Positions 10,894 to 22,900 of a DNA stretch of 64,000 nucleotides are shown in pieces. The notes beneath the pieces were generated by a model. The model saw only the letters and a program-made list of their open reading frames with translations. It searched no databases and was not told where the DNA came from. Position numbers and translations under genes: made by a program. The stretch lies in NCBI GenBank assembly GCA_973895155.1, contig OZ316898.1, positions 12,648,001 to 12,712,000 on the forward strand. Reading direction: 5' to 3'. Source of the DNA: Marsupella aquatica. Its lineage: Eukaryota > Marchantiophyta. Position 1 is the stretch's first letter; each line of letters opens with the position of its first letter.

Positions 10894-13027
10894 TTAACAT
10901 GTCCAACTCGAGAAAATTAAGAAACCGGTATTTTTGGAGAGTGTCTCTCGTTGGAGATCCAAGACGCGGCCAAAGCCTTCCAGCATTTGAACCACATCTC
11001 CCATGGCAGGTCTGTGCATCGCGTCTTCTTGAGTACATTGTAATACAATGTGGATCACTGTCGCAACCTGCTCTTCGCTGTCGTTGATATCGAGCCCTGG
11101 GTCTAGTATGTCCAATGTGTCTCCCTCAAGTAGCCCCGCCGGAACGTGTCCTTGTTTGGGATCTTGCTTTGAAATGTACAGACACTTTCGTCCTGCACTT
11201 AGCTCTAGCAAAACAATTCCGTAGCTGTAAACATCAGTTCTCTCTGTTATTGCAGTTTTTCCTCGCATCGTTGTCACCACGGTGCTTATGTCTCTGTTCA
11301 CCAGTTTCGAGAGACCGAAGTCTGCAACTTTAGAATTGAAATCGTTGTCTAGTAAAATATTCTGCGGATTGACGTCGAGATGAATAATCCGCTCTGAAAT
11401 TTAAGAAACAACCAACTGGATTAAAGGGTGAGTCAATCGAGGACACACCTTCTCATGAGATGTATTCAAAATCCGATAGTCTGCCGGACTACTATTGCAT
11501 GAAGAGCGTTAGACAAAAATGGTGAATAATGTTGACTAAGCTGAACCATCTTCATGCAGATAAGTCAAGCCACGAACGGTGCCGAGTGCAATTTTGAAGC
11601 GAGTCGCCCAATTCAATGAGTCAGTAGAGATAAAGCTGGTGCATTCCGATTCATAGTTGAAGACCCTCTTGTCAAGAGATCCCTTGGGCATGTATGAACA
11701 CGAGCATATATTTTTTCTGCACCCTCCGCACAGAATCCTCTCAACCGCACGAGATTGAAACGATGGATGCTGCCAAGGGTGGCCATTTCGGCACGAAAAT
11801 CCTTGGTACTTTTAGAGGTTTCAAGCTCATCCTTCAATGTCCCTTCGTAAACTGTACCAAATACTCCAGACCCAAGCAATTTTGCAAACCCCTCGGTCGC
11901 AGCATCCAGCTCCTTTTTAGAAAATCTCGGATGCAAACCTGGAAGAGTTTCCGCAAATTCTTCCTCTTTCGACTTCCCAACCAGTCTCGCCTTCTTCCTG
12001 GACGAGAAAACTACCCATCCCAACGCAATCACTAGGACGACAACAACTGAAGGGGCCACAATTGCAACGATAATAATCCACACTGTTACATTGCTGGAGC
12101 GCTTCCTCTGTATAGTTTGAATCATGTCAGTGATTTTCAGAAAAGATGTCAAATTGGAGTTGGTAGTGAATATCATAGACAAGACTGGTCCTGACACTGA
12201 GTCACAAGCCCCGGAGAATGAATTGTGAAATGAAGCCGTGCAAGAGCAATTTTTCAAGCACAGGTCTTGGCGCTCTGCCATTATAGATGTGTTGGTGCTA
12301 GTAGGTGCGCTAAACCTGTTCGAACAATAATCCACAGCGCCGTTCACTTGTCCGATTCTTACTCGGGCATTGGCAGTACAGGGTGCTACCAAAGGGCCTC
12401 CAGAATAGGAACATCCGACGGTGCGATTAGTCAAGTTTGTGGGTAGGAAAGAACCGCTTGGGCACTCAAACCGCCCATTCGCTTGGCAAACACCATACCC
12501 TCTACAAATGGCCGGAAGATCAAGCTGGGTCTCATTTAAAGCGTTGTATTCTTTAGTCAGCGGTCCTCCAAGGTTAAACACGTACACTCTGAGGTTGCCA
12601 TCACTCTCTAGAACCATGAAAGTCGTATTGGCCCTGTAGGGATAGGATTGGGTCTTGATGGTACTGTAATTTGACGCGAGATTGCAAAGAACCTGGGACG
12701 TATATATAGTTCTGGCTCCCAACTGGAATAGGATTGAGAGAACTGCTGCTTGCTGTATTGATTGAAAGGGCAACCTCACCATCACCAGGGAGCTCGAGGG
12801 TCACTAACCATGACCAGTGAGTATGCCCCTTCGGAGTTGTTAGTGCTCGCGCTGCCGCTGACCAGCTGCATGCCCCAGACGAGCTGATGTCCCGCCACAA
12901 GAGTGTCAGTTGGAGTATCGCTAATGATGAATGGGATGTCACGAGAAATAGGAGTAATTGCAGGAGAGGCTGCAGACGTCGACTCGTGCTTGTGGATGTC
13001 ATCATTCTCATCATCAACGTGGTTCAA
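10894..13027 (-). pseudogene. Broken G-type lectin receptor-like kinase (SD2-5-like)
   Basis: Read on the minus strand it runs from a partial B-lectin domain (DTPTDTLVAGHQL, about 12900) through a Cys-rich region (CRGYGVCQANGRFECPSG), a transmembrane helix (about 12030-12090) and a kinase domain to a stop at 10894. Multiple lesions are visible. The first half of the lectin domain and the signal peptide are missing. The frame changes near 12780 and again near 12690. The beta-3 segment with the VAVK lysine is deleted after YEGTLKDE. The frame is lost near 11700. The catalytic loop reads HLDVNPQN where family members have a Lys at the Asn. The segment carrying APE after the DFG motif (VADFGLSK) is deleted. 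Intact relatives perceive extracellular signals at the plasma membrane. This copy could not encode an active kinase. No transcript evidence was available. Confidence 0.85.
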
Positions 13028-13560
13028 AATGCAATCAATCTAAGCAGGCGTTTGCACATTGGCAGGATAGACCAATGTTAGTATTTGAATAAGCTGAGAT
13101 GTAGCTGTGAGCTACCAACATCACTGTTGTACATGTGCTGTTCGAACTTTGTTCATACTCTTGTGTCCTTACTGAACAATCTGATTCATAGACTCACGTA
13201 AAACTAGCTTCAGTAATTTAACTACTGTAGAGTAGTGGACCTCCAGTATCCGCTTGATAAGAGAAGTCTGCATTATTATGGCGAAGGCTAAACGCACTAA
13301 GAATGATATTCGCAGCATGATATTCAATTTTCGTAAACTTGTCGTACAGCTAACCGTCTTGAGAGAAAATCTTTTCCAAGGAAGGCTACAAGTCGGGTAG
13401 GAGACTTGAATTTGTTCTATTTTATAAATCGTCTGTATATGTCTGCCCGAATCTCGTGGATTAGGGAATACAAGCATTGTATCTCGTAAGTATTGTATCC
13501 TCGTGCTACATAACGAGGAGCATCACTCTCAAACTATTGAGATATAAAGATGTGTCGATC
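13028..13560. other. Gene-free spacer
   Basis: Between the kinase relic and the SURNod19 unit I see no gene or clear repeat. A 102-codon minus-strand frame at 13169-13477 has no recognisable features. Confidence 0.5.
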
Positions 13561-13722
13561 TCACTGAAATTTGGAGGTTTAACACGGTCAACATCTTCCT
13601 TTCCGATTTGCAAGTGACCCTAACGCATCGGACCATACATATTGTGTCCGATTTCAAGATATATCTCGGGTATTTTCTCCCCCTTCCTATAATGCACGCA
13701 GTTTGTTGCTCGCTAAGCAAAC
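13561..13722 (-). repeat. 3' flank of SURNod19 unit, copy 1
   Basis: Sequence just downstream of the copy 1 stop, from ttggaggtttaacacggtca to ctaagcaaacctag. It is homologous to 41058-41208 after copy 3 and to 23818-23967, which is the separated flank of copy 2. It defines how far the duplicated unit extends on this side. Confidence 0.8.
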
Positions 13723-16231
13723 CTAGTCGGTCACTTGTTCAATGTGGTTGGCAGGATGTGCGACATTAACATAAAAAATACTCATAACACCAGTATGAGC
13801 CTGCTCAGCGTTATACAATCCGTCAAAGTTAATTTCCTGCCACGCATCAAGATAGACACTTCCAGGCTTGGGGAAGCATGTGGTCATTCCCACAACATAG
13901 CCTGCTTCATCACCAGCTTCGACACCCTTGCCATAAATTGGCACCGATTCGCAAATTACGACACCATTCTGGAGCATCAGTGACTATCTGTTAGCGGATA
14001 CTTCAATGAATGTCACACGTCCACGTACGAACCAAATTGACGAAACACATTTACGAACCTCTCGTCCTAATATACAGCAAAACCTTTCAGAAATAGTCAA
14101 TATAAGGTAGTAACAAATAACTTTGATTTCGAAAGTAGACCCATTGGAATTCCCAGCGATACGAGGCAACTGGCATTTACAAGAATACCTTATCATATAT
14201 TATACCACCCATGCCTGCAACATGTTGATGCAAATGTGCCTTAACAACATGCCCACCAACTGGCAGAGCTGCAATCGCGTGGCGGCGATCAATGCAAGCG
14301 TTACTCGACTCCTTGTTGCACTCTGGCACTTCGTACTCAGTCTGTTCACATTTTCCAGGCAAAGAGGTTATACTCGCAACCATTGCTGGACGAGCAGATT
14401 ATCTTTGATATTGCTAGCTCGCCTCAGCCCAAAACCAATTAACCATTCAATCACCAGAAGGAACACAAACGGTAGCAGCTTCCAACATTGACAGTCTGAG
14501 CGGAGGAGAAAGTGGAACACATTTCTAGTCCTGTTCGGCAATGCAAAACTTAGCAATCGTTCGGGTACTTCAACAAAATAGCAACGTCCCATTCCCATAT
14601 CAGAAGTTTGGCAAGAAAGGTTAATTCACTCTGACAAATGTGTGCTGCATAACAAAGAGATCCAACCAGAGAGACAAGAGAGAACCTCACCTTGCAGCTT
14701 GGCTTTTCATCCAACGAAGTCCTGGGGTCAGTAGCATCAAGGAAGTAGGTTCTGACAGGGACAATCGTCGCGTCCCATTCCACCCATGTTACTACGTACT
14801 TCAGATACAACTTCCTGCTTGGGAGAGCAGCGTTCTCCTTCACAGCGCACTGGGTCTTATCGTAACAACAGCTCATGCCTCCCCTGTATCCTGGAGCGAG
14901 AGGACGTCCTCCGAAATCCGTGGTCACTCCATAAGCTTCACATAGGCACTCCAAACAGCTGTCGTCGACATCACAGATCTCATTGTTAAACACCATATTA
15001 TCAACTGCTGAAATATTCGGAATTGAGGTATTGTGGTATTAATACGAAGAGAACTGAAGAATTCTCGAAAGCACTTCAAGCCACTGATAACATCAAATTC
15101 GGTACCCAGAGTTTCCAATTCTAAGATCGTAATCCGGACAACAGTGGTACCTGGTTGCATCCACAGCTCCGCGTGTATCAATGGCGTGCACGTTGAGGTA
15201 CCACGCTTCCTCGTATCCTTCTGGAATTGTTGCTGGATTCCCTGCTTGAAAAGCATATGGTGCAGGAAGGCTTTCGTCGGTGCGCCTGGTCTCTGACCCC
15301 ACGGCAAAGAAGATTGTGTCCACACTGTCCGCGCAAGTTCCCTGCCTCGTCTCCTGCATTGATTTGTTTGCTATCAGCAGGCAAAATCAACTCCAAATCA
15401 TTGTACCCTTTAAAGCTCTCTATTGTGTCCATAATGCACACTTTGCTAATCACTTTAAATTCGGTCTTGGCATATTGCAGTCACTCCCAGCTATCAAGAG
15501 GACTCTTCATGACTATTGACAAGACAAATAGAAATCACCGCTGACCTGCTTCACATCTGCCCCTTCCTGGAATTGTATGCGGTGTAAATGACCTTCGTGC
15601 ATGTTGAACACTACGGTTGGATCGGTAATCTTTTTAGGGCTCGAGCTCACGAGCTCTTTGTGACCCTTTTTCACAAAAACCTTGATCACCAGGGTGTGAT
15701 GCAGATACACCTCATACAAAGGGACCGAGATTCCGTTCTCATCGACCACCTAAGAAAAGCCCAAGCAATGATTAAACCAATCAACAGCCTAGCCACTCAG
15801 ACAGAGTTGGCGGGTAGCAGTTTAGACAATCTTTCATGGTCGAGTCGATGCTCAAGACCACAATCCACAAATAGCTAGTACGTTTTGAATGAGTATTATC
15901 TTCAATTAGGAATGTTGGCTACATTGAGCTGTGTCACCAATTACTTAACTTCGATGTGCTGCGACCATAAGAGTCTAATCGCAAACTCGTAAAAAGGAGA
16001 CATTATGAGGTCATTATGACAGTGTTTTCATACCTCCTCATAAAAGTTGCGCAAGCCGATGTGGCCCTCAGGCATCTCAAGCGTGTTGTACTTATCTACC
16101 ACATCCCCTGAGCCCAGCTCAAACGCCGGTGAAAGATAAGTTTTCGTGTGAACCACTTCTGCCACTATAACTGACACCAGCGAAAGGAATACCACAAGGG
16201 CTAATGCCCATAGATTGCTCAAGTTGCTCAT
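13723..16231 (-). CDS. SURNod19-family secreted protein, copy 1 (six coding exons)
   Basis: Member of the stress-upregulated Nod 19 family (plant, biochemical role unknown; named from a nodulation-induced Medicago gene). Coding exons on the minus strand: 16231-16034, 15749-15546, 15353-15151, 14958-14691, 14341-14189, 13968-13723 (stop), giving about 423 aa. All introns are GT-AG; the exon 3/4 junction is phase 2 and the others phase 0. The start is the ATG before a hydrophobic signal peptide (LWALALVVFLSLVSVIVA), preferred over an upstream in-frame ATG that would lie in a leader intron. Family marks include MPEGHIGLRNFYEE, CLECLCEAYGVT, PALPVGG-type and YVVGMTTC segments and many paired Cys, fitting an extracellular protein. 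The usual YLHHW signature reads YLHHT here; copies 2 and 3 keep Trp. Exon boundaries are supported by the same positions in three paralogues. Function is not inferred further. Confidence 0.9.
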
Positions 16232-16241
16232 GGCTCTCCAC

Positions 16242-16576
16242 CTACAATGGAAACACAAAACAAAACAAAACAAAACCAACAGAAGTTGAGCTCAGTGAAA
16301 AGAATGCCCTATGAAACCACAGGATTTGCTGACGAAAAGCGTGAAGCAATCAATTGGCTAAGGGACCAAAATCGGCTTCATTTACCAATAGAGCTTTCAA
16401 CCCGAGTGCAAGCATGGACGAAATATGTCCATCGACTGGATGGATCGTACGTAGAGTCCAACGAGGTCCACAACTACAATGGTTAGACACGCAGAGGGAA
16501 TGAATGGAATTTTGCAGAGAGACCCGCATGAAGAAAGAGGTGAAGAAAAACAGAGAGACAGAGGAAGAGCGCTAAC
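16242..16576 (-). other. Predicted 5' UTR intron of SURNod19 copy 1
   Basis: On the minus strand, the donor GGAG|gttagc at 16577/16576 and the acceptor ttgtag|GTGGAGAGCC at 16242/16241 bracket about 335 bases immediately before the ATG at 16231. Copy 3 has the same two sites (43785 and 43465). Copy 2 has the acceptor but its homology stops before the donor. Confidence 0.6.
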
Positions 16577-16882
16577 CTCCAATGCTTTGCACTACTCGCT
16601 TCCCTGGGCCCCAATTGAGAAGGCACCTGAACCTCTCCTCAAGTGAACGAAATCGAATCCAATCCACACCTCAAGATGGTGTTTAATACGAGAGACAATA
16701 ACTTAGCAGATAAGAATTAGAATCCGACATCGTCGATCCGAATGATCGACGTATGAAGATAAAGACCGATGAATATTGACGTCTTCCTTCAGAACTCTGT
16801 TCGGACCGCATGAGCATTTACACGTTGCGGACTGTTGAGGCTGCATACCCAGCTTCGTATCAGGCCCACCATCCGAATAGTC

Positions 16883-16891
16883 AGACGTCAC
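16883..16891 (-). promoter_or_regulatory. Conserved ACGT-core (bZIP-type) site upstream of SURNod19 copy 1
   Basis: GACGTCACG lies in a block conserved with copy 3 (16862-16950 versus 44055-44155), where the counterpart is the full palindrome TGACGTCA at 44078-44085. ACGT cores are bound by plant bZIP factors. Conservation in an otherwise diverging upstream region suggests a promoter element; binding is inference. Confidence 0.35.
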
Positions 16892-17155
16892 GAATCGCCA
16901 TCATTTCATGAGCTTACACGCTTTACACTTCTTGTCCACGGTTTCTTCTTCTCCCAAAGAGTTAGTTCATGGGAATTCAAAACTTGGGTCGTATGTGTGA
17001 AAGGTGCGTCTAGATCACTGAATGAAGTAAACGGTAAAAGCCCAAGATGAGGGAGAAAATCATCAGTGTCACAATGACGTCCTCACTAGTCCACCTGATG
17101 TTCCATCATAACTATCTGGTGAATCCAATCATCACCAACATGAATACCAGGCCAA

Positions 17156-17657
17156 TCAGAAACAATCACCGTATAGCAGAAGAGCATCCACCCAACTAGT
17201 CTGTTGAGATGTCCAATTTGCTACAAATTCTAGAGTCATCTTCGCAACAATCAATTCTCTTTCAAATTGTGACTTTCCTTCCTCTTCTCTGGAAAGGACC
17301 TCGACACCGAACGTCTCTTCCCGGGCTTTGGAATGATACTTCTGAAGCGGGTCAATGATCACAATACGATTTGTTTCAGCAAATTCAGTTGATGGCATTG
17401 GTTTTTCTCGTCCGTCAGCATTCTTCGTTGCTTCTAACACATTTAATGTAAAGCCATGCCTGGTTCCTTGACAGGCCATTGTTATGTACCTCGTCCCAAC
17501 AGTCGCTCACTCTTCTGTACTTGGCAGGTTTTCTCTTTTTGGCCTCGAACAATTTCAGAAAACTACAGTACATTCCAAGACACAACTTTACAGAAGAGGG
17601 CTCAGAAGGATTACACTTTGAAGTGGATTTGACAGGACGGTATTGTGTCTGGTCCAA
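17156..17657 (-). other. Possible coding fragment of unknown family
   Basis: Two overlapping minus-strand frames (17657-17415 and 17479-17156) have protein-like composition: a Lys/Arg-rich upstream part (FEAKKRKPAKYRRVSDCWDE) followed by an acidic/basic part (ETNRIVIIDPLQKYHSKARE). I recognise no family. They may be a degenerate gene piece or chance. The surrounding 16.95-17.87 kb contains no other gene. Confidence 0.25.
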
Positions 17658-17879
17658 GTTCCACTCTAAGCGCAGATACTAGTACATAGGGAGTACTTTT
17701 CCGGCTAACGTGGTACTAAATGAGTATCTGCCACAACTTGCCATTTGGTTGAAATTAACGGTGCGGCCCAGAGCATTTCAACTACTCCAGTGGTTACTGC
17801 ATGTTTGACAAATGCCATCGAGGTGTGACGAAATGAAGTGATACCTTTTTGGCTGACAAGCCATTCTGGCTTCATGTTT

Positions 17880-18212
17880 GGCCTAGCTTGACAGGCAAAT
17901 GAGGGGTCTAGACCCTGTCATCCGTCACTCCCGGTCGTCCAGACCACCCGGCCCCAACCCCACCCCAACCTCATCCTGACCCAACCCTACCCCAAACCCC
18001 AAACCGAACTCTAATCCCCGGCCTGGGACCGGCTTGCTAAACCAGGGGGGGTTCGGGGTAGCCCGAGACCTGGCCGGGAAGGGGGTTGGGAGAATTCAGG
18101 ACCGGCTGGGAGTAAAGAGGAATATGCGTCATTTGGCCCCTTTTGGAGCCATAATGTGGCGAGTTTACGTGTAGGGCAACACATAAACTTGCCCGTCAGC
18201 TCAAACCGGGCC
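17880..18212. mobile_element. GC-rich TIR-like element fragment
   Basis: The left end reads ggcctagcttgacaggcaaa and the right end gcccgtcagctcaaaccggg, imperfect inverted repeats of each other. The interior is C/G rich with no open frame of interest. The left end recurs at 35681 (ggtttggacttgtctgacaa) and the right end at 32248-32270 and 38748-38772. Together they suggest a MITE-like family. Target duplications are not resolved. Confidence 0.5.
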
Positions 18213-18609
18213 TTTTCAAGTTGGCCGTCATCAAAACGAGCAAGGGCCCAAAGCTAGACACTTGGAGGGAGATGGGGCAGGGAAGCGTAGAAAGGGAAAA
18301 ATCTATTATGAACAGTGGGAGACTTCGCAATGGAGAAGTTTGCACCTGTGTAGTTTTAATGTGATGTTGGTTTTAAAAACATTTTCTCCTTCTGGGGTGG
18401 GCCGGGGCGTAAGATTAAGGGTGTTTCCATTGCTTCTCTAATTCCAAACTCACTCTTGACCCCTTCATGCGATTGACAGTATGTCCTGCGAACTTTCTTG
18501 AACTGCTAAACTTCTTGTCAGATATATATCTGAATGCCGAGAAGCCTGTGCAGTATTGGATTGTACATATACTCACTCCATCATTGTAGGTATACTCACT
18601 CCATCACGT
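18213..18609. other. Gene-free interval with a dispersed repeat
   Basis: At 18355-18490 the sequence (ttttaatgtgatgttggttt, then gtaagattaagggtgttt, then cttgaccccttcatgcg) is matched approximately at 34553-34630 and 35045-35110. No gene is seen. Confidence 0.5.
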
Positions 18610-19050
18610 GACATCTTTTCTTTCATGATGTTGATGTCAATGAGAGAGAAGATGTGAGGTAAGGAAAAAAAGTCAAGATGAGAAGAAAAATGTTGAGGAG
18701 AGAAAAGATGGCGAGGTGAGAAAAAGATGTAAAGATGAGGAATAGATGTCCAGGAAATAAAAGATGTCGAGAGTGAGGGAAAGATGTCATGGAGAGAGAA
18801 GATGTCAAGGTGAATAAAAGATGTCAAGGTGAGAAAAGGTCTCGAGGAGAGAAAAATCTGTCAAGGAGAGGAAAGATGTCAAGGGTGAGAAAATAATTTG
18901 TGGTGAGATAAAGATATCACTTTGAGAAAAAGATGGTGAGATAAGAAAAGGATGTCAAGGAGGAGAAAAGATGTTGAAGAGAGATAAATATGTAAAGATT
19001 ATTTAGAACACCATGTCAAGGCAATAAAAGATGTCAAGGCGAGACAAGAA
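18610..19050. repeat. Degenerate minisatellite, second array of the aaagatgtcaaggtgaga unit
   Basis: About 25 diverged units of 16-18 bases with the core gatgtcaaggtgagaaaa. It is the same family as the array at 2806-3600. Opposite-strand translation gives an artefactual Phe/Ser/His/Leu pattern. Confidence 0.8.
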
Positions 19051-19104
19051 AGTATAAGCTTTGCAATGTAGCTATTGAGGCATGTGGTCCCGTTTGCCTC
19101 TTTG

Positions 19105-19438
19105 AAAAGATCTAAAACGATCTTTTCAAAAATCAAAGAAATAACCATGTTATATTGAATGGTCACAAATGATACCCGCATTTTTATCTTTCATTTGAAA
19201 AAATCTAAAGCAATCACAAAAATAACCATGTTATATCGAATGGTCACAAATGATTCCCGCATTTTTTATCTTTCCTTTGAAAAAATCTAAAGCAATCACA
19301 AAAATAACCATGTTATATTGAATGGTCACAAATGATTCCTGCATTTTTTATCTTTCCTTTGGAAAGATCTAAAACAATCACAAGAATAACCATGTTATAT
19401 CCAATGGTCACAAATGATTCCTGCATTTTTCATCTTTT
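19105..19438. repeat. Tandem repeat, unit about 82 bases, nearly four copies
   Basis: The word ataaccatgttatat starts at 19141, 19222, 19304 and 19386, spacings of 81, 82 and 82. Units share tggtcacaaatgattcc and atcttt blocks and differ by a few substitutions. It is unrelated in sequence to the minisatellite beside it. Confidence 0.92.
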
Positions 19439-19904
19439 GTAAGCCAACGATCCACCAATTTGACGGGGTAGCATATTATAGTGGTAGATAGGTTGGGGGT
19501 AGGTTAACAAATCTTCTCAAACAAAAGTATAGAGACTGCTAATCCTTCACTCCATGCAAGTGATACTTAACCCAGTTAGATGAGTATGGACAAGTCAATA
19601 ATGAGTTGGATGAAGGGAAGAAAAAGCTCTGTCAACCCAATCCATGATTAGATGGGTATGGACAAGTTAACAATGGTTACAGTGGGGAGAGACTAGTTGT
19701 TGATAATACAAGAATTGGTGAGACATTATGAGCAAATTGACCCTCATCAGAGACAAAAGAATGGGCAAATGAACCATGATTGGATATGGGATAAGCTGTA
19801 ATCTTTGTGGCATCAGCACACGTATGAGCTAGTACAAAACATAGCGTCATACAAAACAATCCTGCACCTGCTCAACGGTTTCCTAGGCTAACGGTGGCGC
19901 CGTT
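19439..19904. other. Gene-free interval
   Basis: No gene is recognised. A short partial duplication is seen (gatgagtatggacaagt at about 19580 and gatgggtatggacaagtt at about 19652). Confidence 0.5.
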
Positions 19905-22900
19905 TCTCGGCCTGATGCGGTGGGCTCTCTCCATCACCTCCCCTTTCTTTTCACCTGCCTCGGTTGGGCCTTTTGTTGCTTCTTGATGCGTTTTTGCTTT
20001 CATCGGATTGCGGCCTGTCATGTATGCGTTGAGAGTGTTGGCGTGGGGCAAGCGCCCAGCCCCACCCCACACTTCTCCCCCGTCCTCCCCTCCCCCTCGT
20101 GGCCATCTTCGTGTTTGCTCTTCTTCACTGGATCTCTCTCACATGACCCCATGCCCGATGCTCTGCCAGTCCCCCCCGTCTACTGCCCACCCCATCGTCG
20201 CCCTGGCTCCTCTCCCCACCCCATTCCCTCTCCACCCATTCATCATCCTCCTTCGGCCTCCTCGTCCACATCTGTTCCACCCCCACCTCCTGTCCAGTCT
20301 TTCCCTGCTCCCTCCCCGGACGAGCGTCCCTTGCATACTTGTCCTGACTGTGGATGGGTTGGCATCTCCCTCCCTCATCATCGCGGGCGGGGCCAGTGTC
20401 ATCGTCGCCAGCAAGCACAATCCTAGCCTCAGCCCCCTATTGACCCGGTTAGCTCTGCCCCTCCCTCCTTGGAGGCTCCCGAGCAGGCATGGAATTGGGT
20501 TCGCACTCTAGACCCCCTTCCAGCCTACCATCCAGGGTACATTAGACCTCGCCTTTATAACCACATTCCTCTGGCGCTGCGCCCTTTAGTTCGGTCCTCC
20601 TTGTTGCAACTCATGCAGCTTATCTTGGCGCATCCTATGGAGGTCTCCTACTGGTTTGTACTGATGCTTTTTCCACAATGGTCTCTTACCCTCCCTAGTC
20701 ATGGTGGTCGTGTGGGTCACCGTGAGACTGCCTCTTGTATCCATCGTTTTTTGCGGGGAGATTGGGAGCAGCTTCAGGAAAAGTACTTTCTTCGCGCCCG
20801 GTCTTTTACCGCCCGTGCTTTGTCTGACCCAGCCCGCCACTCTCATCCCCTTGAGCATAGACGTCTTCGTTGCTCTTGTCGTTTAGCCCAGGCTGGTGAA
20901 TATCGTCGGGCTGTCCAGGCCCTTTCTCCCACCACACCAGCCCCCCCCCCCTGGCGAGGTCACCTCGTCGGCCCTTCAGGATCTCTATCCGCAGCCCCAT
21001 GATCAGCTCCCTTTGTTCGTAGAGGATTTTGAGCCTGAGGAGGATCTTCAGTTTAGTAGGGACCTCTTCACCTATGCCTTCCTCCATGCCCTGCGTTGCG
21101 TTGTTGGTGGCCCCTCTGGCTATGTCTTTGAGCATTTTCGGGATTTATTCCCCCCTGAGGATCCTTAGTTTGGTTTTCCAGTTTTCTTCTCCTTTTGCCA
21201 GTGTATTGCAGCCGGTCGTTTGCCTCCTCCCGTCTCTCGGCTCTTGAGTGCTTCTCGTTTATTGACCATGGCTAAGTCTTCACCGGGTATTCGGCCAATT
21301 GCTATTGGGGAGGTTTTTCTTCGGCTTGTGTCTCGCACACTTTCCTCGCAGTTTCGCTCTACACTATCGGATCATCTCTCTCCACATCAGTTTGCAGTTG
21401 GCTTTCCTGGCGGTTGTGAGACAGTTATTGCGGGTATTCGAGCTACCTTGGACCTCCACCCTGATTGGGTTGTCCTCCAGGTTGATGTCTCTAATGCTTT
21501 TAATATGGTTTCTCGGGCAGCCATTTTTTGTGCTTTGAGGGCGGCGGATCCAGACATCCAGTCCCTGATCCCCTTTGTCCGTTGTTTTTATGGACTCGAG
21601 GCCCCACTCTTCTATAGTCATCACTCCTCTACAGGTGTGTATACCACTCTTTCCTCTGCAGAAGGTACTCGTCAGGATGACCCTTTGGGTGGGCCTCTTT
21701 TTGCCATTGCCCATTTTACAGCTTTACAAGAAGCCGCCATGGCCCACCCCCAGTGTATCTTCCCCTCCCTTTCAGATGACACCCACATCATTGATCCTCC
21801 TGCCACGGTTACTTCTACCCTCGCCACTCTTTCCACCCATTTGATGAGCCTCGGTTTACGAGTTCAGCCTGTGAAGAGTCGTGCATGGAGTCCAGCTGGG
21901 TTACCCTCTGATCTTGCGCTTCCCCCAAGGTTCTTACGTCCAGCCGATGGTCTTCGGGTCCTTGGCTCCCCAGTCGGTACCGCCTCCTTTTGCTCCTCAG
22001 TCTTTCATCGCTGACTCTCTACAGGCTGCCTTAGCCTCTACTCCTATGCTCCCTAAGTTAGCAGATTCTCAGGCAGCATTTGGGATGTTGTTGAGGTGCA
22101 TCCACCCTCGTCCCGACCCTCGTGCGTCTTATCTGGCTAGGACGCATCCCCCTACCGAGGATCTTTGTCTCCACCTTCGAGCATTTGATGTCTCCATTCG
22201 TCAGACCTTGGCCTCTCTTTTGGGGCCGGGTACGTTGCTCTCATCTCCGTGGCTTCATCGACAACTCAGTCTTCCTATTTTGCAGGGTGGTTTTGGGCTT
22301 ACTTCCATTGAGAGCCGTGCACCTTTGGCCTTTTTGGGAGCGTGGGCGGCCGCCTTCTCATTGTTGGCCGATCGTTTTCTTATTGAGGATCATCCTTTTT
22401 TACTTTCATCTCTCATGGAGGTAGAGGAGGGTTCCCTCCCGTTTCAGGTTCATTTGCGCGCAGTGCGGTCTTCATTACCAGATCCCGTTCGCGCCGCGTT
22501 ACCTTCTTTTCAGGAGTTTTTATCCTTGGATCTCGTTCGTCTTCAGGCAGACCTCGCTGGGCGTATGCACGCTTTCACCCTTTCCAGCATCCTCTCCGAG
22601 GCACCTGACACAGACCGAGCTCGGATTCTTTCTTCCGGAGGGAAGGGCGCAGGTGGATGGCTTCAGGCCAATCCAATCATTCCTCATTTGCGGATATCTT
22701 CAACGGAGTTCTCCACAGCCATGCATCTTCGTATGGGGCTGCCCCACCCACTTCTTGCAGGTTTACCCCCTTCTTGCACTTGTGGGAAGCCTTGTGATGC
22801 CACAGGTGTCCATCTTCTTCGATGCAGTTTGGGAGGTGAAACCATTATTGTTCACGACGCTGTGCGAGATGCGACTGCTCAGGTTCTCTCTGGCTCTTTG

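Noticed and set aside
19105-19438. Regular 82-base repeats as a CRISPR array
   Set aside because: The units are directly contiguous with no unique spacers, and the genome is a plant nuclear one.
20008-20511. Pro/Ser-rich reading frame of 167 codons as a separate gene
   Set aside because: It is an alternative frame over the N-terminal low-complexity part of the retroelement; the zinc finger lies in the other frame.
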